Source of the DNA: Candidatus Gastranaerophilales bacterium
Lineage (GTDB): Bacteria > Cyanobacteriota > Vampirovibrionia > Gastranaerophilales > Gastranaerophilaceae
Assembly (NCBI GenBank): GCA_944323535.1
Contig: CALUSW010000003.1
Span: 1 to 59,720, forward strand
Length of the DNA: 59,720 nt
Direction of reading: 5' to 3'
The translations under genes were made by a program, and so were the position numbers. Under the pieces are notes generated by a model. That model ran no database searches and was not told the origin of the DNA. It was given only the letters and a program-made list of their open reading frames with translations. Shown one piece after another: positions 44,680 through 53,876 of this stretch. Numbering within the stretch: position 1 is the stretch's first letter; the number at the start of each line of letters is the position of its first letter.

Positions 44680-46530
44680 TTATTCCTCTTCTTTAAGATA
44701 TAGATACATAGAACATTTTTTGCAATCGAATTCGATATTGAATTTAATATTGCTCTCAATTTGCTCTAAGCTCCATGGTAATGGCGGAAGATTTTTTGGA
44801 TTTAATTTAGAACATAAATCAAGTTCATTTCGCAGGCAATATCTTGAACTGAAAACTCTTTTATCCTTTAAGTTAATACCTGTTTCAAGTCCGGGGTCGA
44901 TTTTCTCAACTCCGTGACGTTCATAAAAAGCTCTTGTGCAAGAATTTGTTACATTGCCAAGATAAGAAATTTCTTTTTTATAATAAGGATAATTATTTTT
45001 TGTAATTTGAATTCTATCAACAGGACGATTTTTTTCCCGTTCTTCCCTCAATAATTCAAATACTTTGCTTCTGAATAATTCCAAATTATCTATCTTTATA
45101 TCATTGTCTGATATTACCTCATCAATTACAAATTCACGCTCTTGATCTAAATTGAATAATAACTTTTGTATATTATCTTTCGTAATTAAAGTTTTTTCTA
45201 TTTTATAAGTTAATTGAATTGAATTATTATCTTCATCAATTGCTTTAATATTATACTGTCCATTTTCTTCTTGAATTTCCAGCTTGACGGAAATAACTCT
45301 GTAATTTACGGAATCCTCAACTTCTTTAAAACCTTTTACATCAATATATCTGTATAAATCAAGCCCTTTAATATAATCTTTTATACCTGAGGCATAATAC
45401 TTATTGCCTTCCTTAGCTGTTATTTCAATTGTTTGAACAGGTTTATTTTCAACTTTATATCTTAATCTGTCACCAACAGATAAGCTGATATCAGAATCAA
45501 GAATAAAGTATTTGTCATTGCATTCTGCAGCTTTCCCCACATTAGTGCCTACTATGTGATATTTTGAATACATTTCTTTCTTCCTTCCGTTCAGAAAGAA
45601 ATCAGTGAAGCCTTTATTAAAGTTCTTGGATAAGTCCGGTTCAAAACCAAGAATTGTTCTTCCTGAAGATTTTCTTTTCACACCTTTTTTCTTTACAATG
45701 TCATCTGCTATTTTTGAAAATATAGCAGTTGAATTTTTAACGTGTTTTAAATCTTTTTCTCTGCCTGCTATCTTAAACGAATCAACACCAATATCAAAAA
45801 GTCTTTCAATTTCATTATTTAAACTTAAAAATCTGAGATTAAATAATCTGTCATTTTCTCTGATAATGTTTCCGTTTGCATCTCTAAGAGTCCAATTTCC
45901 CATACATCTTTCAGGACAAACACCATGATTTGAGGCATTATAATGAGCGATATCGGATGATTTTGTATTTTTTAAATTCTCAACATATGCAAGATAACAG
46001 TTACCGCTGTATCCGACACATAAAAAACCATAGCAGAAACACTCTATTTCTATTTTAGAATTTTCGGTTATATCTTTTATTTCTTCAAAGGTTAATTCTC
46101 TTGGAAGTACAATTCGTTTTACATTACATTTTTCAAAGAATTGAGCATCTTCTTTTGTATAACAGCCGGTATTTGTGCTCAAAATTATAGGAATAGGCGG
46201 CAAATCGAGTTCTAAGATTCCTATATCTTGAATTATTAAACCATCAACACCCATTTCATAAAATTCATTAATCATATTTTGGGCTAGTTGTATGTCTTCT
46301 TTTGTATACAAAAGACAGTTGAGCGGTACATAAACCTTTGCCCAGTATTTGTGAGCAAATTTAACCAGCTCTTTTATATCTTCCATTGTATTTGCGTGTT
46401 CATGTCTTAATGAAAACTTTGGAGCTCCAATATATACAGCGTCTGCACCGCATCTTATTGCTTCTTTTGAATAAAATAAATTTTTCCCGGGAGATAAAAT
46501 TTCTATATCCTTAAGATTTCGCTTCGACAT
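44680..46530 (-). CDS. U32 family peptidase/hydroxylation-related protein
   Basis: 616 residues of the peptidase U32 family, whose best-known members (RlhA, TrhP/TrhO, UbiU/V) hydroxylate RNA or ubiquinone and carry a 4Fe-4S cluster. Signatures are GADAVYIGAPKFSLRHEHAN, EIECFCYGFLCVGYSGNCYLA, NHGVCPERCMGNW (cluster cysteines) and SFKIAGREKDLKHVKNS. A C-terminal domain (about 500-616) has further cysteines (CTRAF, CLRNELDLC, CKKC). A protease, tRNA/rRNA or small-molecule substrate is not decidable. It sits between the acyl ligase and CstA genes in a seven-gene operon. Confidence 0.85.
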   Translation of the reverse strand: MSKRNLKDIEILSPGKNLFYSKEAIRCGADAVYIGAPKFSLRHEHANTMEDIKELVKFAHKYWAKVYVPLNCLLYTKEDIQLAQNMINEFYEMGVDGLIIQDIGILELDLPPIPIILSTNTGCYTKEDAQFFEKCNVKRIVLPRELTFEEIKDITENSKIEIECFCYGFLCVGYSGNCYLAYVENLKNTKSSDIAHYNASNHGVCPERCMGNWTLRDANGNIIRENDRLFNLRFLSLNNEIERLFDIGVDSFKIAGREKDLKHVKNSTAIFSKIADDIVKKKGVKRKSSGRTILGFEPDLSKNFNKGFTDFFLNGRKKEMYSKYHIVGTNVGKAAECNDKYFILDSDISLSVGDRLRYKVENKPVQTIEITAKEGNKYYASGIKDYIKGLDLYRYIDVKGFKEVEDSVNYRVISVKLEIQEENGQYNIKAIDEDNNSIQLTYKIEKTLITKDNIQKLLFNLDQEREFVIDEVISDNDIKIDNLELFRSKVFELLREEREKNRPVDRIQITKNNYPYYKKEISYLGNVTNSCTRAFYERHGVEKIDPGLETGINLKDKRVFSSRYCLRNELDLCSKLNPKNLPPLPWSLEQIESNIKFNIEFDCKKCSMYLYLKEEE

Positions 46531-46535
46531 TTATA

Positions 46536-48359
46536 TTACTCCTTATATAAATCTTCAATTTCTTTATTATATTTTTTGCATACTGCTTTATATTTTGTTT
46601 TTAACGTTGTTGTTAACAAACCGTTATCTACTGTAAATTTATCATTTAAGAAGTATATTTTCTTTAATTTTTCAAAATATCTAAAATCAGTTTTCCTTCT
46701 TATTTTTTCATTTAGATGTTCTATGATAAACTTCTTAAATTCTTCATTATTATTTGGTTCAAGAGCTTGTGTATTATTTCTTTTACACCACGATAAATAT
46801 TGGTTGTGTTCGAGAACAACCAAAGCGGAAAGATAAGGTTTCCCGTGTCCGACAATTACTATCTGCTCTATATATTCAGAATCTTTTGCTTCATTTTCAA
46901 GCAAAGGAGTGAAAACATTATATCCGTTTGACATTACAATTACATCATCATATCTGGATAATACTGTTAAATAACCATCATTATCAACATAGCCAAGATC
47001 GCCCGTATTTAAATAATTATTTTCCAATAAAGCTTTAGCAGTTGCTTCTGGGTTTTTATAATATCCTTTCATTATCTCAATTCCGCCTAATGTAATAAGC
47101 CCGATTTCATTAGGTTTTAATTCAGCATGAGTTTCAGGGTCAATTATTCTGATAGTTGTCCCCTCAAATGCAATTCCAACCGTGTAATAATGTTCTTTTT
47201 GACTTTCTAAAGTATTACTTACTGCCAGTCCTGTTGTTTCTGTTAATCCATAATGCTGTATTAGAGGAATGGAAATTATTTCATAGAAGTCTTCTAAAGG
47301 TTTTGCAAGATGTGCAGAACCGACAAATATAACTATTTCGTCTTTAAATAACTTATTTCTTATTTGTTTATATATGTTCTTATCTATAATTTTTTTAATT
47401 ATGCCGGCTATAAAAATGTTCTTTTTTTCTCTCTCCAGTTTTAATATTATCTGAGAGACTGCAAAAGCAATTTTATATAATTTAGAAAAAAACACACCCT
47501 TGTTCTTTACTTCTTCCATTAACTTAGAATGGATTGTCTGCATAATTTTAGGTGCACAATGGAGATAATCAGGTTTTTCGTTATCAATAACAGTATAAAA
47601 ATCTTTGTATCGGGTAAAAATAACTTTGCAGCCTTCAGAAAAACAAAGCAGGACAAAGCTCTTGCCTCCGGCACTGGAAAGAGGAAATGTAACAACAAAT
47701 TTCCTGCCCGATTTTATTTTGTTAAATTTCTGTAATTCTTCAACGACATAAGACATTCCAATATTGGGGAGCATTGCGCCTTTCGGAGAAGCTGAAGTTC
47801 CGGATGTATAGTTTATATATGCTATATCATCAGGATTTTCATTCCAATCCGTGATTAAATTTTTCTCTTTTTCATTATCTAATTCTTTGAGAATATTAGA
47901 TAAGAATATAACTTTATCTACATTTTTAAATTTATCATTTTCTCCGGTATATATTATAAATTCTAGGTTATTAATGTTTTTACAATCGTTCTCGTATAAA
48001 TAGTCTATTATATCTGAATTATCAGTTATTAAAGCGATACAATCACTGTTTTCAAAGACAAAGTTCAGCTCTTTGAAGCTAATATCAGAAGTTTTAGAAA
48101 CACAAACAGCCCCGTTAGTAATAATAGCTTGTTCAATTATTAGCCATCTCGGAAAGTTTGCTGCAAACAGACAAACTTTGTCTGATTTTTTTAACCCCAA
48201 ATGAGAGAAATATTCAGAAAAAAAGCATAATTCTTTGAACGCTTGTCTAAATGTTATATTAGTAATATTTCTGCTATCAGAAAAAGCTACTTGATCTTGA
48301 TATGTGTCACAAGTCTTTTTCCATAAATCAAATAGCGATTTATATTTGTAATTTTTCAT
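46536..48359 (-). CDS. AMP-forming acyl ligase (long-chain acyl-CoA synthetase family)
   Basis: 607 residues of the ANL superfamily. The P-loop-like motif A5-type region reads NYTSGTSASPKGAML (about 192-206), followed by YGLTETTGLAVSN, LGGIEIMKGYYKNP, LNTGDLGYVDNDGYLTV and YDDVIVMSNGYNVFTPLLEN, as in long-chain acyl-CoA synthetases. The catalytic lysine near the C-terminus is harder to place; KTDFRYFEKLKKIYF is a candidate. It could activate a fatty acid or an amino acid for transfer by the MBOAT proteins, by analogy to DltA, but no carrier protein is encoded alongside. It lies 5 bases before the U32 gene and 52 after the SGNH-like gene. Confidence 0.85.
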   Translation of the reverse strand: MKNYKYKSLFDLWKKTCDTYQDQVAFSDSRNITNITFRQAFKELCFFSEYFSHLGLKKSDKVCLFAANFPRWLIIEQAIITNGAVCVSKTSDISFKELNFVFENSDCIALITDNSDIIDYLYENDCKNINNLEFIIYTGENDKFKNVDKVIFLSNILKELDNEKEKNLITDWNENPDDIAYINYTSGTSASPKGAMLPNIGMSYVVEELQKFNKIKSGRKFVVTFPLSSAGGKSFVLLCFSEGCKVIFTRYKDFYTVIDNEKPDYLHCAPKIMQTIHSKLMEEVKNKGVFFSKLYKIAFAVSQIILKLEREKKNIFIAGIIKKIIDKNIYKQIRNKLFKDEIVIFVGSAHLAKPLEDFYEIISIPLIQHYGLTETTGLAVSNTLESQKEHYYTVGIAFEGTTIRIIDPETHAELKPNEIGLITLGGIEIMKGYYKNPEATAKALLENNYLNTGDLGYVDNDGYLTVLSRYDDVIVMSNGYNVFTPLLENEAKDSEYIEQIVIVGHGKPYLSALVVLEHNQYLSWCKRNNTQALEPNNNEEFKKFIIEHLNEKIRRKTDFRYFEKLKKIYFLNDKFTVDNGLLTTTLKTKYKAVCKKYNKEIEDLYKE

Positions 48360-48411
48360 ACATTTTTAGCATATCATAAAAATTTATTATTTACAAAAAT
48401 ACCTGGTTATG

Positions 48412-49596
48412 TTAATTGTTAATCTCTCTTAAATAATTCATTTCTTGTTTTGAATTGTCTGAAAAAGAATCTTCATATATATTTTTACAGAATAAGATAT
48501 CTTCTGCTTTTTGCTTTTCTCTTAAATCAAAATAATATTCAATAGTTTTCCGGTTATTTTTTATAAAATCTTTTATTAATTTATTTTCTTTATTTATAAC
48601 AGATTCAACATTATCCTTATTTAACAAAAAGTATATACTATTATCTGCTTTTTTGTCATTTTGTAGAACTTTAAATACTTTTGCACCGTAAATAATGGAA
48701 GGATGACTTAAATTAATATATAATGCGTCTTTATTTTCAGAAATATCTGATGATGTATATTTATTAACAAATGCAAAATCATAAATTTTTTTGTCTTCGG
48801 GGACTATAGAAACCAAATATCTTCTAAAATTATCTACATTATTTTGAAAATGTTTGTTTTCATATATTGAAGCAAGATATATTCCATTATATGGCGGAAT
48901 TATAAAAACATAATCTATATTTTTCTCATCCAGCATTTTAATTAAACTGTCGATGATTTTGAAATTTTTATTTTCCAGCTCTTTTAGATCTTCTATAGAA
49001 CCCTCATATTTATCAAGTTGTTTTGGTTTATATTCTATGTAAAAACCTCTATTTTCCTCTTCCGGAAGATTTTTTATTATATATTTATGGGCAAAATGAT
49101 TTTTTAATAATAAAAAGCTGTCTATTGTTGCTTCTAATGAAAAAAATAATCTTTGATAATCCTTTAATGAATATTCAATCCCGTCAAATTCAGGAAGTAC
49201 AAATAAATCAATTTCATTTATAATATTTATATAGCTTGCCAAAATTATAACTTTTTTTGTTTCGGGATGTATTTTTAAATAATTATCAAGAATTTTTTTA
49301 TATTGATAAAAATTAATACCCTCTATGCTTATATTATTGAAATAATCTTGAAAATGTTCATCAAATAAGGAAGCTCCATCCGAGCCGCCAATAACTACTG
49401 TATCTGATTTATAATCTTTATAACTTTTCAATATAATATAAATCAGTTCCGGTTGATTATTAGGGAAAATCATATAATGTTTATTTTTTAATAGATTATA
49501 AGGATCCATATTATAATTAAACAAACAAATTCCAACTATTATTGAAACTGTCAGAAATACGAATAATAAATTTTTAACTAATTTTTTTGATTTCAT
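48412..49596 (-). CDS. AlgJ/DltD-like SGNH-fold protein (A), partner of MBOAT
   Basis: 394 residues, one N-terminal membrane helix (about 11-28), then FNYNMDPYNLL, a motif shared with the other SGNH-like protein in the operon. The SGNH-type block is TVVIGGSDGASLFDEHF, with the nucleophile position as Ser72. The C-terminal block reads YINLSHPSIIYG: His298 is present but the usual aspartate of D-x-x-H is Asn295. This family acts outside the membrane together with MBOAT proteins to transfer acyl groups to polysaccharides or teichoic acids. It lies nine bases downstream of the degenerate MBOAT. Confidence 0.7.
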   Translation of the reverse strand: MKSKKLVKNLLFVFLTVSIIVGICLFNYNMDPYNLLKNKHYMIFPNNQPELIYIILKSYKDYKSDTVVIGGSDGASLFDEHFQDYFNNISIEGINFYQYKKILDNYLKIHPETKKVIILASYINIINEIDLFVLPEFDGIEYSLKDYQRLFFSLEATIDSFLLLKNHFAHKYIIKNLPEEENRGFYIEYKPKQLDKYEGSIEDLKELENKNFKIIDSLIKMLDEKNIDYVFIIPPYNGIYLASIYENKHFQNNVDNFRRYLVSIVPEDKKIYDFAFVNKYTSSDISENKDALYINLSHPSIIYGAKVFKVLQNDKKADNSIYFLLNKDNVESVINKENKLIKDFIKNNRKTIEYYFDLREKQKAEDILFCKNIYEDSFSDNSKQEMNYLREINN

Positions 49597-49605
49597 GGTT
49601 GTTCC

Positions 49606-51039
49606 TTAAAATACGAAATATAAAAATTCTGTACTTTTAGTGATAGATAAAGTTGCGAATATGAACGTTAATACTAATATTATAGTATATAAAGTATTGT
49701 TTGATTTAACATATATTTGAGCAAGTTCATTAGAATTTTTACCAAAAAGTAATATAACAAAACTTGAAAGTAACAGCACAATATTAACTTGTGCATTGTG
49801 AGGAGGCTGCAGCATAAAGGCTAAATTCCAGTCTATGAAAGTAATATCACTATATTGTGCATTTATTCCAAACATTGTTTTTAATAGAGTAATTGATTGT
49901 GATAAATCCTTTGTCATTATAAAAGTACTTAATAAAATTAAAGTTATAAAGGTGAGAGTAATTGAAAAGGGTTTTGGTATTTTTATGTTAGTTTTTTCCC
50001 ATATTTTATTTATACACACTAAAATACCATTTATTATTCCATATAATATATTTACAAAATTTATATATTGCCAGCAGCCATATATAAAAAATACTACCAT
50101 TACATTAATGCAGTAACGGAACAGTCCTTTAGAACAGCCGCCCAAAGGCATAAAAATATAATCTTTTAAAAATCTCATTAATGTCATGTTCCATCTGTTC
50201 CAATAATCGGCTATACTTTGTGCTTTATAAGGTGAATTAAAGTTCCAGGGTAAATTTATATTGAATAGAAAAGCAGATCCTAATGCTATATCACAATATC
50301 CCGAGAAATCGAAATAACCCTGGAAAATTTTTGCTATTCCCAGAATCCATGAAATTCCAAAGTCATTATATATTTGATTATCTGCAATAAATGTTATGAA
50401 TCCTGCAAATCCGTCGGAAAATACAGTCTTTTTTAATAATCCTACGGTTATTAAAAATATACCTATAAATATGTTATCTTGATTTATAACTTTATTTTTT
50501 ATATCCATAAATTGCGGTATCATTTCCTGATGTCTTATAATAGGTCCCGATACCAATTGAGGGAAGAAACATATAAATAAGGCATAATCAAGTATATTAT
50601 ATTCAATTACATCTTTTTTATAACAATCAACAAGGAAGGATATTTGCTGCATGGTAAAAAAGCTTATACCTAAAGGCAATATAATATCAAAAGTATTAAA
50701 CGGTATAAATGTTATATTACTCAAAGTTTCTTTCAAAAAATCAAAATATTTGAAAAATATTAAAATCAGTATATTTGCTGTTATACCAAATGTTAATATC
50801 AATTTTCTTTTTAATCCGGTTATATTTATTTTAAACAGATAACTTATAAAATAATTAAATAAAATGGATACAAGTATAATAGGAACATATTCTTTTCTAT
50901 AGCTGCCGTAAAAATATAAAGAAGCCAGAAGAAGAAATATTCTTGCCGCTTTGCATAGTTTAAATTTATTCAAAGTAAAGTATATTATAAATACAAACGG
51001 AAGAAATAATAAAAGATATTCAATAGAATTAAATAACAT
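49606..51039 (-). CDS. MBOAT-family protein (B) lacking both hallmark histidines
   Basis: 477 residues, about ten membrane helices, clearly paralogous to the MBOAT at 52132 (both begin MLFNSIE-L followed by a long similar N-terminus; NLPWNFNSPYKAQSIADYWN against NLPINFFSPYKSKDISDYWR). In canonical MBOATs the motifs are RRWH and WHGxxW. Here they read NRWN (Asn284) and CWQYINF (Gln324), at the same residue numbers as His284 and His324 of the intact copy. Codons AAC and CAA are clean, with no frameshift or stop, so this is a conserved open frame and not simple decay. It may serve as a non-catalytic partner or lipid channel. It overlaps the SGNH-like gene (B) by 11 bases. Confidence 0.85.
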   Translation of the reverse strand: MLFNSIEYLLLFLPFVFIIYFTLNKFKLCKAARIFLLLASLYFYGSYRKEYVPIILVSILFNYFISYLFKINITGLKRKLILTFGITANILILIFFKYFDFLKETLSNITFIPFNTFDIILPLGISFFTMQQISFLVDCYKKDVIEYNILDYALFICFFPQLVSGPIIRHQEMIPQFMDIKNKVINQDNIFIGIFLITVGLLKKTVFSDGFAGFITFIADNQIYNDFGISWILGIAKIFQGYFDFSGYCDIALGSAFLFNINLPWNFNSPYKAQSIADYWNRWNMTLMRFLKDYIFMPLGGCSKGLFRYCINVMVVFFIYGCWQYINFVNILYGIINGILVCINKIWEKTNIKIPKPFSITLTFITLILLSTFIMTKDLSQSITLLKTMFGINAQYSDITFIDWNLAFMLQPPHNAQVNIVLLLSSFVILLFGKNSNELAQIYVKSNNTLYTIILVLTFIFATLSITKSTEFLYFVF

Positions 51040-52111
51040 CTTTTCTCCTTACAGAAATATCTGCATCTTCTTTTTTTACATTTTCTATTTTTTTATAAAT
51101 TTCCGGATTATTTTTTATATAATTTTTTAAATTTTCACTATCTATTTTTAAATAATTTTCTATATTTTCTTTTGTAATATAAGTTCCTGTTTTTTTGTTA
51201 TCAGATAATAAATCAAATACAATCAAATTATTGTAAGTATTGGACGGATGAATATTATCAATAAAGTTCATATTATTTTCATCTAACGGGGATACATTAT
51301 AGTCATTTTGAAAAGAATAATCATAAAAAGGAGTTATTTGAGCCAGTTTACGTTTTAATTCCTGATTGGACTCCCACAATCCCTTTGAATAAATATGCAA
51401 TTTTTTTGAAATATGAATAGGAGAATAATATATAATTAATTCTATATTATTTTTATTTGCGAAATCTTTAATATCTTCAATATTTTTTAAAGAATCAAAC
51501 GATAATTTCTTATTATATGTCTTTTTTGCAATTTCTCTATACGGATATACATAAATAATGTCTTTTCCTTTATTTTTTATGGAATCCCGTAAAGTTTCAA
51601 TACTATATTTTGTTGTATTGTAAGAGAAAAATAAATTTATAATATCATCTAAACTAATCTTTTTTGTTTCCGGTATTGGCAGTGTATCAGTTACATCGTC
51701 ATTTTTATCATTCCAAAAATCATCATAAAAAAGTCCCAAATAAATTGTTTTAATATCGGGAGCAATAGTAATTAGATTTTTGATTATATTCTTTATTTCT
51801 TCAATTTTTACAACAGGAACAGTAAAAAATGCAATGTTATCAAGACCCGAACCATAATGCGAAAGCAGGCAATTACCTGTAAAAGCCGTGTCTTTGTTTT
51901 TACTGTTTATTTTTATATCAGAATATATTATTGTTCTTTTATTAGAATATTTATGTGTTTTTACATTATTAATTCCTTTTATGGTTGAATCTCTAAAAAT
52001 GTAATAAGGATCAATTATATAGTTAAATAAGCCTATCAATATAACAAAAACAATAAGCAGAATCAAAAATAAAATATCTCTTCTCTTTTCTGGTTTATTT
52101 TCTGTTTCCAT
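51029..52111 (-). CDS. AlgJ/DltD-like SGNH-fold protein (B), partner of MBOAT
   Basis: 360 residues, one N-terminal helix (about 12-30) and the shared FNYIIDPYYIF motif. The N-terminal catalytic block that in family members reads G-x-S is TGNCLLSHYG here (Asn80-Cys81), so the nucleophile is lost or replaced. The C-terminal block is complete: DNIHPSNTY with Asp285 and His288. Protein A has the opposite pattern (Ser kept, Asp lost). It lies 20 bases after the intact MBOAT and overlaps MBOAT B by 11 bases. Confidence 0.7.
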   Translation of the reverse strand: METENKPEKRRDILFLILLIVFVILIGLFNYIIDPYYIFRDSTIKGINNVKTHKYSNKRTIIYSDIKINSKNKDTAFTGNCLLSHYGSGLDNIAFFTVPVVKIEEIKNIIKNLITIAPDIKTIYLGLFYDDFWNDKNDDVTDTLPIPETKKISLDDIINLFFSYNTTKYSIETLRDSIKNKGKDIIYVYPYREIAKKTYNKKLSFDSLKNIEDIKDFANKNNIELIIYYSPIHISKKLHIYSKGLWESNQELKRKLAQITPFYDYSFQNDYNVSPLDENNMNFIDNIHPSNTYNNLIVFDLLSDNKKTGTYITKENIENYLKIDSENLKNYIKNNPEIYKKIENVKKEDADISVRRKDVI

Positions 52112-52131
52112 AGTTTCCTGCCTTATTTTTT

Positions 52132-53556
52132 CTAGAAATTAAAGTAAATAAATTCTGATCTTTTTGTAATGGATAATGCGGATATTATAAATATTACAGC
52201 CAATATAATTGTATAAAAAGAATTATTGGATTTTACATATTTCTCTGACAACTCATTTGTGTTCTTAAAACAAAATACGATTATAAAAGAAGCAATGAAC
52301 AGTATAACATTTAATTTTAGCTGGGGATTAGAGAATACCATATTAAAATTAGAAACTACAGCCGGTATAAACTCTGTATTTATTCCGAGCATAGATTTAA
52401 CTGAAAGAAAATATTGGTTTATATGTTTAATCATAACTAAAGGTGCAATAAATACCATTGTTATGAACGTGATAAATATTGCCAGCGCATCAGGCATTTG
52501 AATATTTGTTTTTTTCCATAACTTATTAATACATACGAGAATGCCGTTAATTACACCGTAAAAAATACAAGGCCAATTTGCGCCATGCCAGATACCTGTC
52601 ACTAAAAAAACAAAGAACAAATTCCAATAAGTTCTTAAATTACCTTTTCTGCTTCCTCCCATAGGGATATAAACATGATATTTTAGAAATCTTCCCATTG
52701 TAATATGCCATCTTCTCCAATAGTCGGAAATATCCTTTGATTTATATGGTGAGAAGAAGTTTATAGGAAGAGTAATATTAAATAGAGAGCCAAGACCTAT
52801 TGCAATATCGCAATAACCCGAAAAATCGAAATATCCTTGTAGTGCAACAGAAAAAGCGAAAGTCCAGGTAGTGAAAAATTCTGTCATTCCATTCATTGCA
52901 ATAACATCTTGTATAAAATCGGTAAAATTATCTGCTAAAATAACTTTTTTGAATAGACCGATAGATATAAAAAATATTCCTAAATATATATTTTCACGAT
53001 TAATAAATTTTTTTGTTTTATCTTCAAATTGCGGGATTAACTCTTTAAAAGTACAGATAGGACCTGCTATAAGCTGCGGGAAAAACAAAACAAATAATGT
53101 ATAATCAATTATATTTGTGTGTTTTGCTTCGCCTTTATACATATCATAAATAAACGATATTTGTTGAAATGTAAAAAAGCTTATCCCGAGCGGCAAAAGA
53201 ATTTTCATTGTATCAAAGTGATAAAAAGAGAACTTATTTATTGTTTCTATTAAAAAGTTAAAATATTTATAATAACAAAGAAGAAATAAATTTCCGCAGA
53301 CAGCAAAAATTAATAAAAATTTTTTTAAATTATGTTCATAATTCTTTTGAATAAAATAGCCCATAATATAGTTGAATATTATAGAAGATAATATAATCGG
53401 AAGATACTCAATTTTATAATAAGCATAAAAATACAGAGAAGAACAAGCCAGCCATAAGTTTGTATATTTAATTAATCCGATTTTGCCAAGTAAAAAATAG
53501 ACAATGAAAACAATCGGCAAAAATATAAATAAGAACTCTATAGAATTGAATAACAC
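52132..53556 (-). CDS. MBOAT-family O-acyltransferase (A), canonical
   Basis: 474 residues with about ten membrane helices and the AlgI/DltB hallmarks: YWRRWHITMGRFLKYHVYIP (His284), PMGGSRKG and TGIWHGANWPCIFYG (catalytic His324). Such proteins pass acyl groups (acetyl, D-alanyl or longer) across the membrane onto extracellular polysaccharides or lipids, with an SGNH-type partner outside. It is the first gene of the operon, so transcription starts in the 320-bp gap shared with the AAA+ cluster. The actual acyl group and acceptor are unknown. Confidence 0.92.
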   Translation of the reverse strand: MLFNSIEFLFIFLPIVFIVYFLLGKIGLIKYTNLWLACSSLYFYAYYKIEYLPIILSSIIFNYIMGYFIQKNYEHNLKKFLLIFAVCGNLFLLCYYKYFNFLIETINKFSFYHFDTMKILLPLGISFFTFQQISFIYDMYKGEAKHTNIIDYTLFVLFFPQLIAGPICTFKELIPQFEDKTKKFINRENIYLGIFFISIGLFKKVILADNFTDFIQDVIAMNGMTEFFTTWTFAFSVALQGYFDFSGYCDIAIGLGSLFNITLPINFFSPYKSKDISDYWRRWHITMGRFLKYHVYIPMGGSRKGNLRTYWNLFFVFLVTGIWHGANWPCIFYGVINGILVCINKLWKKTNIQMPDALAIFITFITMVFIAPLVMIKHINQYFLSVKSMLGINTEFIPAVVSNFNMVFSNPQLKLNVILFIASFIIVFCFKNTNELSEKYVKSNNSFYTIILAVIFIISALSITKRSEFIYFNF

Positions 53557-53618
53557 TACCTATCTCCAGCTATATTAAAATGGTAAAATAAATAAACTAT
53601 GTTGTCAAAAATTGGGAT

Positions 53619-53718
53619 AAATTTTCAAGCTGATAAGGTCTTGAAATTTTTTCAAGATGACAAAAGTTTGTTAATTAGATTTTGTACGGGCAATAGTCCA
53701 AAATAGTCATTCTGAATA
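53619..53718. repeat. dispersed intergenic repeat R2, copy 2
   Basis: This aligns with 5146-5250 across its length. The central hairpin TCTTGAA (53639-53645), loop ATTTT, TTCAAGA (53651-53657) occupies the same place as CCCTGAA/TTCAGGG in copy 1, and the base differences on the two arms are compensatory. The right edge reads ACGGGCAATA then AGTCATTCTGAATA. It fills about a third of the divergent intergenic region between the acyltransferase operon and the AAA+ cluster. Confidence 0.6.
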
Positions 53719-53755
53719 AGGAAAGAAGAGTAAAAAAATAAAAAGTCAAAAAGTT

Positions 53756-53781
53756 AAAAAGACGGAAACCTCCGTCTTTTT
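53756..53781. terminator. terminator-like hairpin between divergent operons
   Basis: Perfect 11-bp stem AAAAAGACGGA/TCCGTCTTTTT, loop AACC, with T5 ends on both strands. Flanking genes point away from it on both sides, so it ends neither of them. It is 96 bases before the first AAA+-cluster start codon, where it could act as an attenuator or end a small RNA. Confidence 0.7.
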
Positions 53782-53876
53782 ATTATGTAAAAAAATGTAA
53801 TCTTTCATGCCAAAAATGGCAAAAATTTTTTATAATTGTTTTTAAAACAGGTTGGATATAAGTAAGGAAGAAATAT

